DNA of 64,000 nt, from positions 1-64,000 of the forward strand of contig NZ_DYHZ01000001.1 of the NCBI RefSeq assembly GCF_020723905.1. Direction: 5' to 3'. The position numbers were made by a program, and so were the translations under genes. The notes below the pieces were generated by a model. The model saw nothing but the letters and a program-made list of their open reading frames with translations, did no database searches and had not been told where the DNA came from. This document shows positions 61,247-64,000 of this stretch, piece after piece. How positions within the stretch are numbered: position 1 is the first letter of the stretch; every line of letters starts with the position of its first letter. Origin of the DNA: Anaerolinea thermophila. Its GTDB lineage: Bacteria > Chloroflexota > Anaerolineae > Anaerolineales > Anaerolineaceae.

Positions 61247-63098
61247 CGGTGCTTCCGTTGTCCCTGCCCTGATAAATCACTTCCATGACACATTCCTGAC
61301 AGCGGAAGCGCAAAGTAAGACGGTTACCCAGTTCATCTTCCAGATATAGCGGTTCCTGGAGCCGCTTGGGATTCTTTTGCTTTGGGCAAGCCCCCAGCGC
61401 AAAGCGTAAACAAAAACGGGTGGTCATCACCTTTCGACCGCGAAGATCAATCCCGGACTCCGCGGCAGGCTCGATTTCTCGCACGCCATGACGAAGATAA
61501 AATGCCCGAGCCAGATGGTTCAGCACATTCCCCTCAAAAGATAGACGCTCAGATGGGAAAATTGCCCCTTCTTCCACCTGCCGCCGCGGGATACGCGGGA
61601 AGTTGCGCAACCGTTCCTGACGTAATTGCTCCACCACCTCACGGCGCAGAGCGTTAATGACCTGTACCGGCAGGAAAGGCACTGTCGAAAACCCCATCTG
61701 CACGCCTGCGCAGGAAAACTCACTCCCGCCAAGGCTGGCAATTTGCCGCCGGAAAGTTTCCATCATTCCGTCGGGTTTCAATGCTGGAGTCCTCTCGCCA
61801 CGCCAGACAACTTCGGCACAGTTGCCATCCTCGTCCTCTGCGCGGAGCCAGATTCCCTGCGAGTCCTCTCGCAGGGTGAATTGAACGGCTATTTTGCGCT
61901 CTGTACGGCTTTTTTCCAGTTGCTGCAGGAAAACACGGTCATGGTTGCGGTACAGAAGCGTTCCGCGGCGGAGCGCCCCGGTATTTTCCAGCCAGAGTCG
62001 TTTCCCCTGCGCTTTCAAGACCACCATTCCCTGCAGGTTTCCACCCGAATCCAGAAAGCAAATGCCGTCACCGGCATGGACTTCGGGCGTGTTTTCTTCC
62101 AGCATACAACCATCCTTTGTCACCGCCACAACTTTACCAAGCGGCTCGCCAACCGATTTCGGAGTGAATGGCGATGCCATCTGCGGGTCTCGCCCTTTGA
62201 GAAAGTAGGTGGTAAATCCACGGTTGAAGGTCTTGCGCAAACTGGGAGAGAAATCAAAAGTACTTTTTCCTGAAGAGGCTTTGCTGAAAGTTTTTCCATC
62301 CAGCAGAGCATCCAGCCGCTGGCGGTAAGCGGCTACCACATTCATCACATAGGCGCGGTCTTTGAGACGCCCCTCAATTTTGAATGAGGTAATCCCCGCA
62401 TCAAGCAAATCTTGAAGCGAGTCAGAGAGATTCAGGTCTTTCAGGGAGAGCAGGTAGCGATTTCGGACAATTGGCTGACCATCCGCTCCGTACAGGGTAT
62501 ACAGGCGTCGGCAGGGTTGAGCGCATTGACCTCGATTACCACTCCGACCGCCCAGTGCGTAACTGAGGTAGCACTGTCCGCTGTAACTCACGCACAACGC
62601 GCCATGCACAAACCCTTCCAGTTCCAGGCTGGTCTGGGCACGGATCTGGCGAATCTGCTCCAGAGAGAGTTCACGCGCCAGAATAACCCGCGAAAAACCA
62701 ACCTGTTCCAGAAAGCGCACCCGTTCGGGAGTGTGATTGTGCATCTGGGTGCTGGCAAACAATGCCAGCGGTGGTAAATCCATCTCCAGTAAACCCACGT
62801 CCTGAATAATCAGGGCATCTGCACCGATTTCGTACAACTTCCAGATGAGATTGCGGGCTTCATCCAGTTCCTCATCGTACAGCAGGGTGTTCACCGTGAC
62901 ATACACCCGCGCCCAGTACCGATGAGCATAGGAAACCAGACGCTCAATGTCCTCCAGGGGATTTCCTGCCGCCTCGCGTGCCCCAAAACGTGTCGCGCCG
63001 ATATAAACCGCATCCGCACCGCAATTAATCGCGGCAATACCAGTCTCGGCGTCCCGCGCCGGAGCAAGTAATTCCACCGGGGAAGGACGATTTACCAT
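61215..63098 (-). CDS. U32 family peptidase (RlhA/YdcP-like)
   Basis: A 627-residue U32 protein. It begins VELLAPARDAETGIAAINCGADAVYIG and has VTVNTLLYDEELDEA, QDVGLLEMD, ASTQMHNHT and the Cys-rich YSGQCYLSYALGGRSGNRGQCAQPCR cluster (read here from about residue 170), then SLKDLNL and SFKIEGRLKDRAYV. The C-terminus has a DUF3656-type part and ends in Cys-rich ARCP-like residues (CLRFALGACPK, CQECVM). E. coli RlhA hydroxylates 23S rRNA; others act as collagenase-type proteases. Its start shares seven bases with the selD stop. Confidence 0.9.
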   Translation of the reverse strand: MVNRPSPVELLAPARDAETGIAAINCGADAVYIGATRFGAREAAGNPLEDIERLVSYAHRYWARVYVTVNTLLYDEELDEARNLIWKLYEIGADALIIQDVGLLEMDLPPLALFASTQMHNHTPERVRFLEQVGFSRVILARELSLEQIRQIRAQTSLELEGFVHGALCVSYSGQCYLSYALGGRSGNRGQCAQPCRRLYTLYGADGQPIVRNRYLLSLKDLNLSDSLQDLLDAGITSFKIEGRLKDRAYVMNVVAAYRQRLDALLDGKTFSKASSGKSTFDFSPSLRKTFNRGFTTYFLKGRDPQMASPFTPKSVGEPLGKVVAVTKDGCMLEENTPEVHAGDGICFLDSGGNLQGMVVLKAQGKRLWLENTGALRRGTLLYRNHDRVFLQQLEKSRTERKIAVQFTLREDSQGIWLRAEDEDGNCAEVVWRGERTPALKPDGMMETFRRQIASLGGSEFSCAGVQMGFSTVPFLPVQVINALRREVVEQLRQERLRNFPRIPRRQVEEGAIFPSERLSFEGNVLNHLARAFYLRHGVREIEPAAESGIDLRGRKVMTTRFCLRFALGACPKQKNPKRLQEPLYLEDELGNRLTLRFRCQECVMEVIYQGRDNGSTVSDIPYQTEK

Positions 63099-64000
63099 GT
63101 CACTTCAATGCCTGCACCCGGCACCACCTCACCCACTTCCCAGGCAGGAACATTCAACTTCTGGGCATCTTGCAGGAATGCTTCACTGCGATCCGGGGGT
63201 ACAGCAAGGAGCAAACCACCACTGGTCTGGGGATCAAACAGCAACATTTGCTCATGTTCATCCAGACTGGGATCAAACTGAACCCATTGCCCGAAATACA
63301 GACGGTTATCGCTGGCGCCACCGGGGAAGATAAACTGGCGGGCATACTTATAAGCGCAGGAAATAAACGGAATCTGTGGATAGCGCAGGCGCATCCCCAC
63401 ACCAGATTCCTGCGCCATTTCCAGCGCATGTCCTAACAGACTGAAGCCGGTGATATCGGTGCCGGCTTTGAGGTCAAATTGCCGGGCAAGGTCTGCCGCC
63501 TGGCGGTTCAATTGCTTCATCCAGGTCACGGCTTCCTCGACATCCTGGGGGTCTGCCACACCGCGTTTCAAAGCCGTTGTCACCGTACCAAAACCCAGCG
63601 GTTTGGTCAATACCAGACGATCGCCAACCCGCGCGCCATGTTTGGTAAGAATCTTTTCGGGATGGACAAAACCCACAACCACCAGACCAAATTTGGGCTC
63701 TTTATCCTGCACGGTATGTCCGCCTGCCACCACCACTCCCGCCTCACGGGCTTTCTCTGCCGCGCCGCGGATAATTTCCCCCAGCAGTTCATGGGGTAAC
63801 TGCGGGGGAAGCGCAGCAACGTTCAACGCGAGGAAAGGCTCTCCACCCATTGCATAGATGTCCGACAGGCTGTTGGCAGCAGCAATTGCCCCGTAATCGT
63901 AAGCATCATCTACAACCGGGGTGAAGAAGTCAGTCGTAATGACCAACGCACGATCATCAGACAGCCGCCAGATGGCAGCATCATCGGGCTGATCTAACCC
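63092..64000 (-). CDS. selD: Selenide, water dikinase, C-terminal part (5' end outside window)
   Basis: About 303 residues of SelD are present. The enzyme makes selenophosphate from selenide and ATP for selenocysteine and 2-selenouridine. The frame is open to the window edge and starts with GLDQPDDAAIWRLSDDRALV, the family metal-loop region. FFTPVVDD, AANSLSDIYAMGG and VVAGGHTVQDKEPKFGL follow, then TGFSLLGHALEMA. The N-terminal glycine-rich loop with the Cys or Sec residue is missing because of the cut. The stop overlaps the start of the U32 gene. SelD implies selenium use, but no Sec insertion is seen in this window. Confidence 0.93.
   Translation of the reverse strand, partial: GLDQPDDAAIWRLSDDRALVITTDFFTPVVDDAYDYGAIAAANSLSDIYAMGGEPFLALNVAALPPQLPHELLGEIIRGAAEKAREAGVVVAGGHTVQDKEPKFGLVVVGFVHPEKILTKHGARVGDRLVLTKPLGFGTVTTALKRGVADPQDVEEAVTWMKQLNRQAADLARQFDLKAGTDITGFSLLGHALEMAQESGVGMRLRYPQIPFISCAYKYARQFIFPGGASDNRLYFGQWVQFDPSLDEHEQMLLFDPQTSGGLLLAVPPDRSEAFLQDAQKLNVPAWEVGEVVPGAGIEVTW

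Noticed and set aside
1-64000. tRNA, rRNA, CRISPR array, insertion sequence or prophage
   Set aside because: Reading all gaps, I found no tRNA-like cloverleaf, no spaced direct repeats, no transposase and no phage genes.

Overview
This 64 kb window is chromosomal DNA from a bacterium, most likely a member of the Chloroflexota (class Anaerolineae). That placement is inference. It rests on moderate GC content, frequent TTG and GTG starts, membrane sensor and HTH proteins of a type I associate with that class, and the coexistence of MinCDE, MreBCD and a HoxH-type hydrogenase. No 16S rRNA or tRNA gene is present to test it. I see no plasmid, phage, IS element or CRISPR array. Gene density is high and no gene-free stretch exceeds about 300 bases.

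Layout. (1) 1-7.3 kb, minus: rpoB, then rpsL, rpsG, fusA and the start of tuf. rpoC and the L10/L12 genes are missing from their usual places beside rpoB. (2) 7.35-9.9 kb, minus: an NDP-sugar epimerase-like SDR, GDP-mannose dehydratase and a low-molecular-weight tyrosine phosphatase. (3) 9.98 kb, plus: an apparently leaderless HNH endonuclease gene. (4) 10.5-21.7 kb, minus: two blocks. One runs purine nucleoside phosphorylase, a membrane protein, a GNAT, a membrane sensor with an HTH-like tail, a three-S1-domain protein and FtsK. The other has a CDP-alcohol phosphatidyltransferase, Lgt and a two-gene ABC exporter whose permease ends in a SpoIIM-like domain. (5) 21.97-25.7 kb, plus: a translationally coupled HD-GYP phosphodiesterase and GGDEF cyclase. 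(6) 25.8-37.8 kb, minus: a long cell-shape and division run, mreB-mreC-mreD-mrdA-minC-minD-minE-rodA, continuing into gltX, a DUF123 nuclease, lspA, an RluA-type synthase and threonine aldolase. (7) 38-42.6 kb, plus: a [NiFe] hydrogenase module (HoxU/NuoG-like, HoxY, HoxH, maturation protease). (8) 42.6-49 kb, plus: prfA-prmC, a NatA-like ABC exporter with two permeases, and an orphan ModA. (9) 49-55.4 kb: a zinc-ribbon membrane protein (minus), then a compact plus-strand MoxR-DUF58-DUF4129 operon that also carries a TIM-barrel sugar isomerase. (10) 55.4-64 kb: a CPBP protease and a DUF4870 protein (minus); a coaE-cdaA-cdaR-lipoprotein operon for c-di-AMP (plus); a U32 peptidase and selD (minus, cut by the window end).

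Most genes are housekeeping. The less ordinary points are: a hydrogenase module with no diaphorase gene beside it and a palindrome upstream; a repeat-bearing insertion in RpoB; domain fusions (CoaE-GNAT-like, ABC permease-SpoIIM-like, 7TM-GAF-HTH-like); long inverted repeats over or around predicted -10 elements; and probable leaderless starts. I did not find a convincing wholly new defence or mobile system.
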